Source: DTDX01 sp964608455 (lineage in GTDB: Archaea; Thermoproteota; Bathyarchaeia; 40CM-2-53-6; DTDX01). Taken from it: a DNA stretch of 64,000 nt. Where the stretch lies: positions 5,068-69,067 of the forward strand of contig CAZSNM010000005.1 of assembly GCA_964608455.1 (NCBI GenBank). Direction: 5' to 3'. The notes under the pieces are model-generated. The model ran no database searches. It was not told the DNA's origin and saw only the letters and a list, made by a program, of their open reading frames with translations. How positions within the stretch are numbered: the first letter of the stretch is position 1; every line of letters begins with the position of its first letter. A program made the position numbers and the translations under genes. Below, one piece after another: positions 52,517 to 60,138 of this stretch.

Positions 52517-53854
52517 ATGGAGCATACTTGTCATATTGGAATAGATGATACTGATTCCCCAAGAATGGGTTGTACAACTTATATAGCTGCTTTACTAGTT
52601 GAAAAACTTGAGAAAATTGGGTGTAAATTTATCGATTATCCTAATTTAATTAGGTTAAATCCTAATGTACCATGGAAAACAAGAGGTAATGGCGCTGTAG
52701 CTTTAAGATTTAAATTTTTAAACAATCAACTTGAATTTGAAGATATTAAATCCATAGTTTTAAGTGTTGTTAAGGAAAACTCCGATTTAAATTATCCTAA
52801 AACAGATCCTGCCATAGCTTTTTTAAAAGGTGAAGTCCCGGAAAAACTTTTTTTATTTGCTAAAAAAGCTATTCAAAATGTTGTTTCAATTAAAGAAGCT
52901 GAGAAAATAGCTGAATTATACAATGTTGAAGTAAATTTAATTAAAGGAAAAAGAGGAATTGTTGGAGCTTTAGCTGCTTTAGGAGAAACACTTCAAAATG
53001 ATTACACATATGAATTAATAGCTTATCGAACCATTGAAAATAGAGGAACAAAAAGGAAAGTAAATGAGGAATCTGTAAAAAAAATGGATGAATTAACTAA
53101 ACCTTTAACCTTTAACAATTATGATTATGAAAAGGAAAGAGTGTTAATTACACCTAGAGGAAAAGATCCAATTTTATTTGGCATTAGAGGAGAGAATCCT
53201 TTTATTCTTCTTAAAGCTTTTAAAATAGTTGAAGTTTATGAAGAAATTGAAAGGTGGGTAATTTTTAGGACTAATCAAGGAACAGATGCGCATTTAAGAA
53301 AAGTAAATTTTATTAATGAAATTTCACCTTATCAACCTGTTGTTGTGGTTGGTGAAGTGGCATCTCAACCGAAAACCATTCCTGGAGGACATGTAATTTT
53401 TAAAATAAAGGATGAAAGTGGAGAAATTGAATGTGCTGCCTATGAACCAACAGGAAAATTTAGAAATATAATTAGAAAATTAATTCCTGGAGATTTAATT
53501 GAGGTTGCTGGTGGAGTTAGAGCTCCAACAAAAAAACATGGAAAAACAATTAATATAGAAAAAATAAAAATTCTAAAGCTAGCTGAAGAATACATTTATT
53601 TAAATCCTTTATGCGAAAAATGCGGGAAAAGAATGAAGTCTCTAGGTAAAAACCAAGGTTTTAAATGCGAAAAATGCGGATTTAAAACTTTTAAAAAAGA
53701 AAAAGTTAAGATTAAAGTTGAAAGAGAATTAAAGGAGGGTTTATATTTACCTCCGCTTAGAGCACAAAGACATTTAACTAAACCTGAAATAAGATATGGT
53801 CAAGAAAAACATGGAAAAAACTTTGAATTTATAGAGAAATGGCATAATCCATAA
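52517..53854 (+). CDS. tiaS: tRNA(Ile2) 2-agmatinylcytidine synthetase TiaS
   Basis: The 445-residue enzyme has the TiaS kinase/catalytic start HIGIDDTDSPRMGCTTY, NVPWKTRGNGAVAL, GKRGIVGALAALGETL, an OB-fold region (QPVVVVGEVASQPK) and a C-terminal zinc ribbon (CEKCGKRMKSLG, CEKCGFKTF). It attaches agmatine to C34 of tRNA-Ile(CAU) so that AUA is decoded. ATG 52517 is preferred over TTG 52508, with AAGG about 10 nt upstream. Confidence 0.96.
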   Translation: MEHTCHIGIDDTDSPRMGCTTYIAALLVEKLEKIGCKFIDYPNLIRLNPNVPWKTRGNGAVALRFKFLNNQLEFEDIKSIVLSVVKENSDLNYPKTDPAIAFLKGEVPEKLFLFAKKAIQNVVSIKEAEKIAELYNVEVNLIKGKRGIVGALAALGETLQNDYTYELIAYRTIENRGTKRKVNEESVKKMDELTKPLTFNNYDYEKERVLITPRGKDPILFGIRGENPFILLKAFKIVEVYEEIERWVIFRTNQGTDAHLRKVNFINEISPYQPVVVVGEVASQPKTIPGGHVIFKIKDESGEIECAAYEPTGKFRNIIRKLIPGDLIEVAGGVRAPTKKHGKTINIEKIKILKLAEEYIYLNPLCEKCGKRMKSLGKNQGFKCEKCGFKTFKKEKVKIKVERELKEGLYLPPLRAQRHLTKPEIRYGQEKHGKNFEFIEKWHNP

Positions 53855-53857
53855 AGC

Positions 53858-54511
53858 TCAAGATTTATGTTTTAAATTTAATGTTTTAATTAAAAATTTA
53901 AAAGCTTCATCTCCGGCTTCTCTATCTAAAACTAAAGATGTGCTAGGTTTAATTATTCCTATTCCGTCTAAATTTTTTAATTTTGCTAATCCAAGAAGAA
54001 CACCGCTACTTCCAGGAAGCTCAGTAGCTTTTAAAAATTTCCCTCCAAAACCAGCTAATTTTTTAATTAGGCTTTTTGAAGTAGCCACAACATAAATATC
54101 TTTACCATAATTTGATAAAGCCGCAACGCCATCTATTACAATTAATTTTTTAACTTTAAGTTTTAAACCGAAATTTAAAATTTCATCTAATACTGTATAA
54201 TATGCTTCAGGTTCATCAATAGCAATTCTTGAATTTTCAACAGCAATTATAAGATTTGGATGGCAAATATTACTTTCATAAAATTCCCATTTGGGTAAAC
54301 TACAAATACCATCATTTTGAATTAAAGCTTGATCAAGAAAATAGCAACTATAAAAACTTGAGAAAAGTTTGGCTTGACTCCATTCTATAAGTAATCGAGC
54401 TGAAACTTTACCGACACCACCAACTCCTGAAACTCCAATTATATAAATGGGATTTTTTAATTTAGGTAAATATTCCAAATGAAAAGAACCTGAAGAAAAT
54501 TTATTAAACAT
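53858..54511 (-). CDS. PAC2-family (proteasome assembly chaperone-like) protein
   Basis: The 217-residue protein matches archaeal PAC2 proteins: YIIGVSGVGGVGKVSARLLIEW, then KKLIVIDGVAALSNYG, and ATELPGSSGVLLGLAKLKN. Such proteins are ATP-grasp-associated or proteasome-assembly-related in archaea. It converges with tiaS, with stops 3 bp apart. The ATG starts 6 nt after GGAAC. Confidence 0.85.
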   Translation of the reverse strand: MFNKFSSGSFHLEYLPKLKNPIYIIGVSGVGGVGKVSARLLIEWSQAKLFSSFYSCYFLDQALIQNDGICSLPKWEFYESNICHPNLIIAVENSRIAIDEPEAYYTVLDEILNFGLKLKVKKLIVIDGVAALSNYGKDIYVVATSKSLIKKLAGFGGKFLKATELPGSSGVLLGLAKLKNLDGIGIIKPSTSLVLDREAGDEAFKFLIKTLNLKHKS

Positions 54512-54608
54512 TTTTGTTCCTTTTTCAACATAAATAAAGCGTTGCAGATAAATATTTATATTTGAGAAGAAACTTCAAGTTTAAAATAGATAAAGACTGC
54601 CTAAGGGA

Positions 54609-54686
54609 AGCGGGGTGGGGTAGCCAGGTTAACCCGCAGGGCTCATAACCCTGAGATCGGACGTTCGAATCGTCCCCCCGCTACCA
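54609..54686 (+). tRNA. Initiator tRNA-Met (CAT)
   Basis: The gene folds as a complete tRNA: acceptor AGCGGGG/CCCCGCT, discriminator A and an encoded CCA (54684-54686), anticodon arm CAGGG-CTCATAA-CCCTG with anticodon CAT, T arm GGACG-TTCGAAT-CGTCC. An A1-U72 pair and three consecutive G-C pairs in the anticodon stem mark it as the archaeal initiator. No intron is present. Confidence 0.96.
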
Positions 54687-54854
54687 AATTTTTATAATTT
54701 TATTAAAAACTGAATTTTCCACCAGTTTAAATTGACATTTTAATGTTAAAGATTACAAAAAATTTATATCAAGGCTTTTTCTTCTTTACTAATTTCAAAC
54801 GTTCTCTTTATAATGCAAGCCTTAATATTTGTAAGAAATTTTATGGTGAATTTA

Positions 54855-56777
54855 ATGAATAAAAATAACAGTGAAGAATCTTTAAAGCGGGAAGTTGGTT
54901 GGTTTGGTTCTTTTTGCATGGGTTATGCAGATGTAGGAGCTGACATTTATGTTGCTATAGGATTGGTGGCTTATTATGCTGCTGGAGCAGCTCCTATAGC
55001 TTTTTTAATCGCTTCTATAACATATATTTGTACTGGATTAGCTTATGCTGAATTAGCTTCAATTTATCCTTATGCTGGTGGAGCACACATTTATGCTATG
55101 AAAGCTTTTAATGATCTTGTTGGTTTTATAGCTGGTTGGGCAGTAATGCTTGATTATACAGTTGATGTAACCTTGTTTTCTTTAGCTTCAGCAGGTTATT
55201 TAAGCTTCTTTTTTCCATGGTTAAAGAATTCTAATATTAATTTAAACATTTTTGGGAAATCATTTAATTTAAGCTATCTTAACTTAATAGCTTTAATGTT
55301 AATTTTAATGCTTTTGCTGCTTAACATAATTGGAATAAGAGAATCTTCAATTTTTAATGAAGCTTTAGTTTCTTTAGATTTAATTGTTGAATCAATTATT
55401 TTAATTTTTGGTTTTGCTTTAGCATTTAATACTTATCTTTTCTTAAAGCAAATATTAATTTTTGGAGCTCCATCATCTTTACCAAATATTTCTTATATTA
55501 TTAAAGGGTTAAATGTTGAATCTCAAAATTTTATTTATGGTGTTACTTTAGCGATGACTTCATATATAGGGATAGAATCTATAGCTCAAGCTGCTGAAGA
55601 AACTGTGAGACCTTATAAATGGATTCCTAGAGCCAATAAATTATCTATTTTATCCGTAATAATTTTTGCGGTCGGTTTATCAACGCTTAGTGTAGGTGTT
55701 ATGCCTTGGAATGTTTTAGGTGAGGCGAGAGAGGATCCTATGGCTGCTTTAGCTCATGCCATACCGATAATTGGAAAGTTTATATCTCCTATCGTGGCTT
55801 TAACAGGTTTCGCAATATGTCTTGTTTCAACAAATACAGGTGTGATAGGAGTTTCAAGAGTTACATTTTCTATGGGTAGATTTAATCTTATGCCTAAGTC
55901 TCTTTATAGGGTTCATCCAAAATTTAAAACACCATATTTAACAATAATTATTTTTGGATCAATTAGCGGATTAATGCTGTTTTTAGGAGATTTAAGAGTA
56001 ATTGCAGATCTTTATAATTTTGGAGCTTTACTTTCTTATATCATAGTTAATTTATGCTTAATTATTCTTAGAAATACTGAACAGGAAGTTTATAGGCCTT
56101 GGAAAATGCCAGGAGAATTCACTTTAAAAATTGGAAATAAAAAAATATTTATGCCTATACTTGGTTTAATAGGGTTTATATCATGCTTAATTGTTTGGAG
56201 TTTAGTTTTAATTTATCATAAGGAAGGTAGAATTTTAGGAGCAATTTGGCTTTTAATAGGTTTAACCATATTTTATTTTTATAGAAAAGCAATATTGAAA
56301 ATGCCGGTTTTATATAAGGAAACTGGAAAACTTATTAAACCGAGTGGATACATGATTAATGCATTGGTTCTTGTAAGAACACCTGAAGATTATGAGGATG
56401 TAGCTAAAGCTATAAATGAAGCTTTAGATAAAAGATTTAAACTTAATTTATTAACAATTCTTGATCCCGAATCTTTTGGTTTAAGCAAAGAGCATATAAA
56501 AGATTATGAAGAGCTTTTAGAGCTTAGAAGAGATGCTTGGATTGAACTTCAAAATTTAGCTAAAAAACTTTCAAACTTAGGTTTTGAATGCAAAGTTAAA
56601 GTTGAAGTGGGAAGCTTAAAGCCTTTATTAATGGAGGAGGCTGAAAAAAACGATTTAATAGTTTTAATAAAAAGAAAAACTGTTAGAGATGAATTAGAAA
56701 AGGAAAGGGTTGATTCTGCATATGCAATATTATCTAAATATTTTCCAGGAAAATTAATAGTGGTAAGAAGGGTTTAA
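54855..56777 (+). CDS. APC-family amino-acid permease with C-terminal Usp domain
   Basis: The 640-residue protein has about 12 membrane helices with APC features (GWFGSFCMGYADVGADIYVAIG, LAYAELASIYPYAGGAHIY, and ESIAQAAEETVRPYKWIP), then a cytoplasmic UspA-like domain from about residue 490 (MINALVLVRTPEDYEDVAKA and GKLIVVRRV). Usp tails bind nucleotides and may gate transport. ATG 54855 is preferred, having GGTGA 5 nt upstream; an in-frame ATG at 54813 is further out. It is followed after 3 bp by a RAM gene and then by a Usp gene, forming one operon. Confidence 0.9.
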   Translation: MNKNNSEESLKREVGWFGSFCMGYADVGADIYVAIGLVAYYAAGAAPIAFLIASITYICTGLAYAELASIYPYAGGAHIYAMKAFNDLVGFIAGWAVMLDYTVDVTLFSLASAGYLSFFFPWLKNSNINLNIFGKSFNLSYLNLIALMLILMLLLLNIIGIRESSIFNEALVSLDLIVESIILIFGFALAFNTYLFLKQILIFGAPSSLPNISYIIKGLNVESQNFIYGVTLAMTSYIGIESIAQAAEETVRPYKWIPRANKLSILSVIIFAVGLSTLSVGVMPWNVLGEAREDPMAALAHAIPIIGKFISPIVALTGFAICLVSTNTGVIGVSRVTFSMGRFNLMPKSLYRVHPKFKTPYLTIIIFGSISGLMLFLGDLRVIADLYNFGALLSYIIVNLCLIILRNTEQEVYRPWKMPGEFTLKIGNKKIFMPILGLIGFISCLIVWSLVLIYHKEGRILGAIWLLIGLTIFYFYRKAILKMPVLYKETGKLIKPSGYMINALVLVRTPEDYEDVAKAINEALDKRFKLNLLTILDPESFGLSKEHIKDYEELLELRRDAWIELQNLAKKLSNLGFECKVKVEVGSLKPLLMEEAEKNDLIVLIKRKTVRDELEKERVDSAYAILSKYFPGKLIVVRRV

Positions 56778-56780
56778 AAA

Positions 56781-57041
56781 ATGCTTGTAATCTTAAATAT
56801 ATTTGTTGAACAGAAAAAGGGCGATAAAGTGGTTAAGGAACTTTCTAAACTTCCAGAAATAAAAGATATTTATGAAGTTGTTGGAGAATGCGATTTAATA
56901 GCTTTAGCTTCAATTGAAAATGCAAATGATTTTAGAGAGTTTTTAAAAAACAAAGCTTTAAACATTAAAGGTGTAAAAAGCGCTGTAACAATGGTTGTTT
57001 CTCATATTTATAAAAAGGATGGGAAACCAACATATGAATAA
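56781..57041 (+). CDS. Stand-alone Lrp/AsnC RAM domain protein
   Basis: The 86-residue RAM domain, with VVGECDLIALASIE in the effector-binding region and VKSAVTMVVSHI at the end, is more diverged than the pair at 41678 and 52217. It lies 3 bp after the permease and overlaps the downstream Usp gene by 8 bp. An amino-acid-sensing role for the transporter operon is a reasonable inference. Confidence 0.85.
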   Translation: MLVILNIFVEQKKGDKVVKELSKLPEIKDIYEVVGECDLIALASIENANDFREFLKNKALNIKGVKSAVTMVVSHIYKKDGKPTYE

Positions 57042-57483
57042 TAATGAGGAATATCATGAAGCGTCAATATTAATTCCAATATCTACTTTTATAGATAAAG
57101 AAAGATTAATTAAAGCATTACATGTTCTTTCCATATTTCAAAAACTTAAAATAGTTTTATTTCATGTTGTAGAGCTTAAAAGTAGAACATCCCCTGTTGA
57201 AGCTGAATTTTTTAAAAGCCATGTAGATAAAACTAAAAGATTTCTTAATGAGATTAAAGAATGGTTAATAAAACAGGGATATAATGCTTTAGTTAAAGTT
57301 GTTGTTGCAAGAAGCATTTCTGAAGGAATAATTTATGAAGCTAACTCTGGAGATTACAATATTATAATTATGATGAAAAGAAAACCTAGAAAAGGTGTTA
57401 AAAAGCTTTTTCATAAAAGCATAAGTGAGGCTGTAATAAAGCATGCTAGAAAGCTAGTTTTGATTATTCCAACAGATTTTTAA
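57034..57483 (+). CDS. Universal stress protein (UspA) family protein
   Basis: The 149-residue single Usp domain begins EEYHEASILIPISTF and has KIVLFHVVELKSR, the loop VVVARSISEGIIYEANSGDYNIIIMMKR, and a C-terminal KHARKLVLIIPTDF strand. The usual G-x2-G-x9-GS ATP loop is replaced by KPRKGVKKLFHKSISEAV, so nucleotide binding is uncertain. ATG 57034 overlaps the RAM gene stop by 8 bp and starts the conserved region. Confidence 0.82.
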   Translation: MNNNEEYHEASILIPISTFIDKERLIKALHVLSIFQKLKIVLFHVVELKSRTSPVEAEFFKSHVDKTKRFLNEIKEWLIKQGYNALVKVVVARSISEGIIYEANSGDYNIIIMMKRKPRKGVKKLFHKSISEAVIKHARKLVLIIPTDF

Positions 57484-57584
57484 ATTTTTTAAATTAACCT
57501 AAATAACAACTATTTATTTATTTATATTGAAGAATTGCAATGTAAGTTTATAAAAAGGTTAAGGCATTAAGGAGCGCTTAAAAA

Positions 57585-57779
57585 ATGCCAGCAGAAATAT
57601 TTAATCTTGAAGAATTTATTAAATTAAGCGAGTCTGCTTTAGAGTGCAGAGTAAAAAGAACAAAGGGAATTGTTAAACTCAAGTTAAGAACTAAAAGAAG
57701 GCTTTATACAATTAAACTAAAAGAGAATGAAGCTGAAGAAGCCTTAAAAAAAATTAAATGTCCAATTGTTGAAATTTAA
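57585..57779 (+). CDS. rpl38e: Ribosomal protein eL38
   Basis: The 64-residue protein shows the eL38 pattern: MPAEIFNLEEFIKLSESA, VKLKLRTKRRLYTIKL and a short acidic/basic end. eL38 belongs to the large subunit and occurs in TACK archaea and eukaryotes. ATG start with GGAG about 10 nt upstream. It overlaps the stop of the convergent MoaD-like gene by 4 bp. Confidence 0.92.
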   Translation: MPAEIFNLEEFIKLSESALECRVKRTKGIVKLKLRTKRRLYTIKLKENEAEEALKKIKCPIVEI

Positions 57780-58063
57780 CCTCCATGCACAATTGGAATA
57801 ATTGTTATTTCGCTTTTATCTTTAACCAACGTATTTAATCCATTTAAAGCTGAAATTTCAATTCCATTAACGAATATTACGCAGCTTCCTGGAGACTCCA
57901 AAACGCTTTTAAATTCTTTTTTATTAATCAACTCTATAAGTTTCTTTAAAACTGTTTTTAACTCAATAATTTTGTTTTCAATATTGATTTCTATAGTTTT
58001 TCTTTCAGCAAACCTTTCCAAGCTTCCATAAAGTTTAACGGTAATAACCATAATTGTTTTCAC
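57776..58063 (-). CDS. MoaD/ThiS-like small ubiquitin-fold protein (SAMP-like)
   Basis: The 95-residue beta-grasp protein has VKLYGSLERFAERKTIEIN, SCVIFVNGIEI and ends in the diglycine tail PIVHGG. Such proteins carry sulfur for molybdopterin or thiamine synthesis, or act as archaeal protein modifiers (SAMPs). The GTG start overlaps the upstream ParB/SerK-like gene in a GTGA junction, so they are coupled. Confidence 0.85.
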   Translation of the reverse strand: MKTIMVITVKLYGSLERFAERKTIEINIENKIIELKTVLKKLIELINKKEFKSVLESPGSCVIFVNGIEISALNGLNTLVKDKSEITIIPIVHGG

Positions 58064-58914
58064 TTAAAAAGAAATATTTCTTCCTCATAACGTCTTCCTT
58101 CAAAAAGTGATCCAGGAGGAATTCTTTCAATTTCCCTTTTAGATAAAAACTCTGTTAAAAGCTTGTTAGCTTCCTCAAGCGATATTGATTCATCTTTAAG
58201 CCATTTTAATGGCACATTAATTTCCATTGGTCTAGCTGGAATAACATGCCTAGTGACTTTATGGGGAAAAACTAAACCTTTTAAAGCAAAATTTATTACA
58301 TCTTCTTTAGTTACTGGTGGAGTGGCCATAACCATATCTACAGCCTTATTTAAAAGCTTTTTTTCAGCATCAAATTCAGTTTCATAACTTACTTTTTTAC
58401 CAGCTTCAACAAGTTTACTTTCAATTAACTTAACAATTTCATAAGCTTTCTTTAAGTTTTCTTGCCATTTAATTGAAAAACATTTTTCTCGAGTTAAAAA
58501 AGAGGTTGAGGCCTCTCTATTAAATAAAGCTTTTTTAGCAGCTTCAAAATTTAACTCAATTAATTCAAGGTTAAGCTGTAAAGCTTTTTTTTGAAGTGTT
58601 TTAATTAAATTTTCTCCATTAAAAGTTCTATACCATACACCAACTTTTATAGATGGATTAGAATAATCAAGCAGGCAAACAAGCATTCTAAGGCAACCTG
58701 CTTTTTTAGCTGCTTCAACTCTATGCATCCCATCTAAAACTACAAGCGAACTTTTATCTACAATAACTGGATTTTTAATTATTTTTTCTTGAATCATAGA
58801 AGATGCTATTTCATCTACAAGATTTGGAATAGTTTCTTCATGTAAAAAAAGTTTATTTATATCCATTAAAGCTATTTCAAATTCAAGATTTTTTGAGAAA
58901 ATTTTAAAACTCAA
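58060..58914 (-). CDS. ParB/sulfiredoxin-fold protein, SerK-like
   Basis: The 284-residue protein has the ParB/Srx-like core with FLHEETIPNLVDEIASSM, NPVIVDKSSLVVLDGMHRVEAAK and an extended C-terminal region ending ERIPPGSLFEGRRYEEEIF. The HE and DGMHR motifs resemble archaeal SerK (ADP-dependent serine kinase) and SbnI. Whether it phosphorylates serine or binds nucleotides otherwise is not decided. It is coupled on both sides (TTGA with the upstream HEPN-like gene, GTGA with the MoaD-like gene). Confidence 0.75.
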   Translation of the reverse strand: MSFKIFSKNLEFEIALMDINKLFLHEETIPNLVDEIASSMIQEKIIKNPVIVDKSSLVVLDGMHRVEAAKKAGCLRMLVCLLDYSNPSIKVGVWYRTFNGENLIKTLQKKALQLNLELIELNFEAAKKALFNREASTSFLTREKCFSIKWQENLKKAYEIVKLIESKLVEAGKKVSYETEFDAEKKLLNKAVDMVMATPPVTKEDVINFALKGLVFPHKVTRHVIPARPMEINVPLKWLKDESISLEEANKLLTEFLSKREIERIPPGSLFEGRRYEEEIFLFK

Positions 58915-59324
58915 TTTTTTTCACCTTTAATAAAACTAAATCTTTTTAAAGCTTCTTTAACTATAGCTGAAGAGGCTTCAAGAGTTTTTTCAGCTAAAAC
59001 AAGAATTTTATCTTTTCCAGCAGTAAATTGAGGGTCAACCGTTTTTTTAACTAAAATATTTATTTTTTCCATTAACCTAATTAAGGGTTCTTTTTTTAAG
59101 CCTTTAACTAAAGCTTCTTCAAAAATATATTCCATTATATTGGGATCGCCAAAAGCATATTGAATAGCTAATTGAGCTTTTCTCATTGAAATAGCTGAAA
59201 GCTCTTTTATAAGCTCTATAGAATCGCATTCCTTAGCTAAAGAAAGGTCAGCTTCAGCTTCCCTTAAATATCTTAAAGCCCAACTTTTCATAAATTCATC
59301 TAAAATTGAAAATTCAAAAGGCAA
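58911..59324 (-). CDS. HEPN-like all-helical protein
   Basis: The 137-residue protein is entirely helical. It opens SWALRYLREAEADLSLAKE, a pattern like the first helix of HEPN domains, and has later amphipathic helices. The HEPN ribonuclease signature R-x4-H is not seen, so it is probably non-catalytic. It is the first gene of the three-gene operon with the SerK-like and MoaD-like proteins. The family assignment is by eye. Confidence 0.55.
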   Translation of the reverse strand: MPFEFSILDEFMKSWALRYLREAEADLSLAKECDSIELIKELSAISMRKAQLAIQYAFGDPNIMEYIFEEALVKGLKKEPLIRLMEKINILVKKTVDPQFTAGKDKILVLAEKTLEASSAIVKEALKRFSFIKGEKN

Positions 59325-59371
59325 CTTACATTTTTCACCCTATCTATTAAACTCTAGAATTTAATATTATT

Positions 59372-59608
59372 TTAATCTGGTGCAGGTGCAGATGTTGAAG
59401 CGATTAAACCAGCTTTTCTTTTTTCCTCAATCTTTTTTAAGTTTGATATATAACCTGCAATTCTATTTCTTAATTTTTTACCATAAACCTCCAAAAGTTG
59501 ATTTACAACTTTTTTATTTTCCTCAAAATTTGTTGTAAACATGTTTGGATAAGCCGCTAATAACTCTTTAGCGGTTTTTTTAATTATACGTGTTCTAACT
59601 TTACCCAA
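59372..59608 (-). CDS. rps17e: Ribosomal protein eS17
   Basis: The 78-residue small-subunit protein has GKVRTRIIKKTAKELL, FEENKKVVNQLL and KKLRNRIAGYISNL, all typical of eS17. TTG 59608 is chosen because eS17 usually begins MG(R/N/K)VRTK and GGTGAT lies 7 nt upstream; a GTG at 59620 would extend it by four residues. It lies 47 bp ahead of the HEPN-like operon on the same strand. Confidence 0.94.
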   Translation of the reverse strand: MGKVRTRIIKKTAKELLAAYPNMFTTNFEENKKVVNQLLEVYGKKLRNRIAGYISNLKKIEEKRKAGLIASTSAPAPD

Positions 59609-59795
59609 TTTTTTAATCACCAGTTAATGCTTTTGAATTGTTTAACTTTGGCATCTTCTCTATTTTAAGTTTTTTCTTTTTTATTTATTTTCTTGTTAAT
59701 TTTTCATGTTTTAAATTAAATTTTAGCTTGAAAGGCTTAAAGATAAATTTTTAAGCTTCATTTTATTGTTAAAACTAAAATATTAGGGAGATTTT

Positions 59796-60017
59796 ATGGA
59801 GAAAAAAGAAATTTCAACAGCAGCTATTCATCGATTGCTTTTAAAGGGAGGTGCTGCTAGAGTAGGTGATGATGCAATTGAAGAATTAAGAAAAATTCTT
59901 GAGGATTTAGCGGTTAAAATAGGAAGAGGCGCTTGGGAAGTAGCTGTTTATGGAAAAAGAAAAACAGTTAAAGCTGGAGATGTTAAATTAGCAGCTAAAA
60001 GATTTATTAAGGAGTAG
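59796..60017 (+). CDS. Archaeal histone
   Basis: The 73-residue protein is a single histone fold: STAAIHRLLLKGGAARVGDDA, ELRKILEDLAVKIG and the end GKRKTVKAGDVKLAAKRFIKE, including the RKTV-x-A-x-D segment of the L2 loop and third helix. It dimerises and wraps DNA. ATG with AGGGAG 6 nt upstream. Presence of a histone argues against Sulfolobales-type crenarchaea. Confidence 0.96.
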   Translation: MEKKEISTAAIHRLLLKGGAARVGDDAIEELRKILEDLAVKIGRGAWEVAVYGKRKTVKAGDVKLAAKRFIKE

Positions 60018-60138
60018 TAACAATAAATTTTTAAAGGAACCACCTATAAATAAGCTTTAATGAAAATAATAATTTAAGGATAGGTTTAATGCTATTTAAA
60101 TTAAAAAAAGTTAATTTTATAGTTTTTGGAGGTGAATG

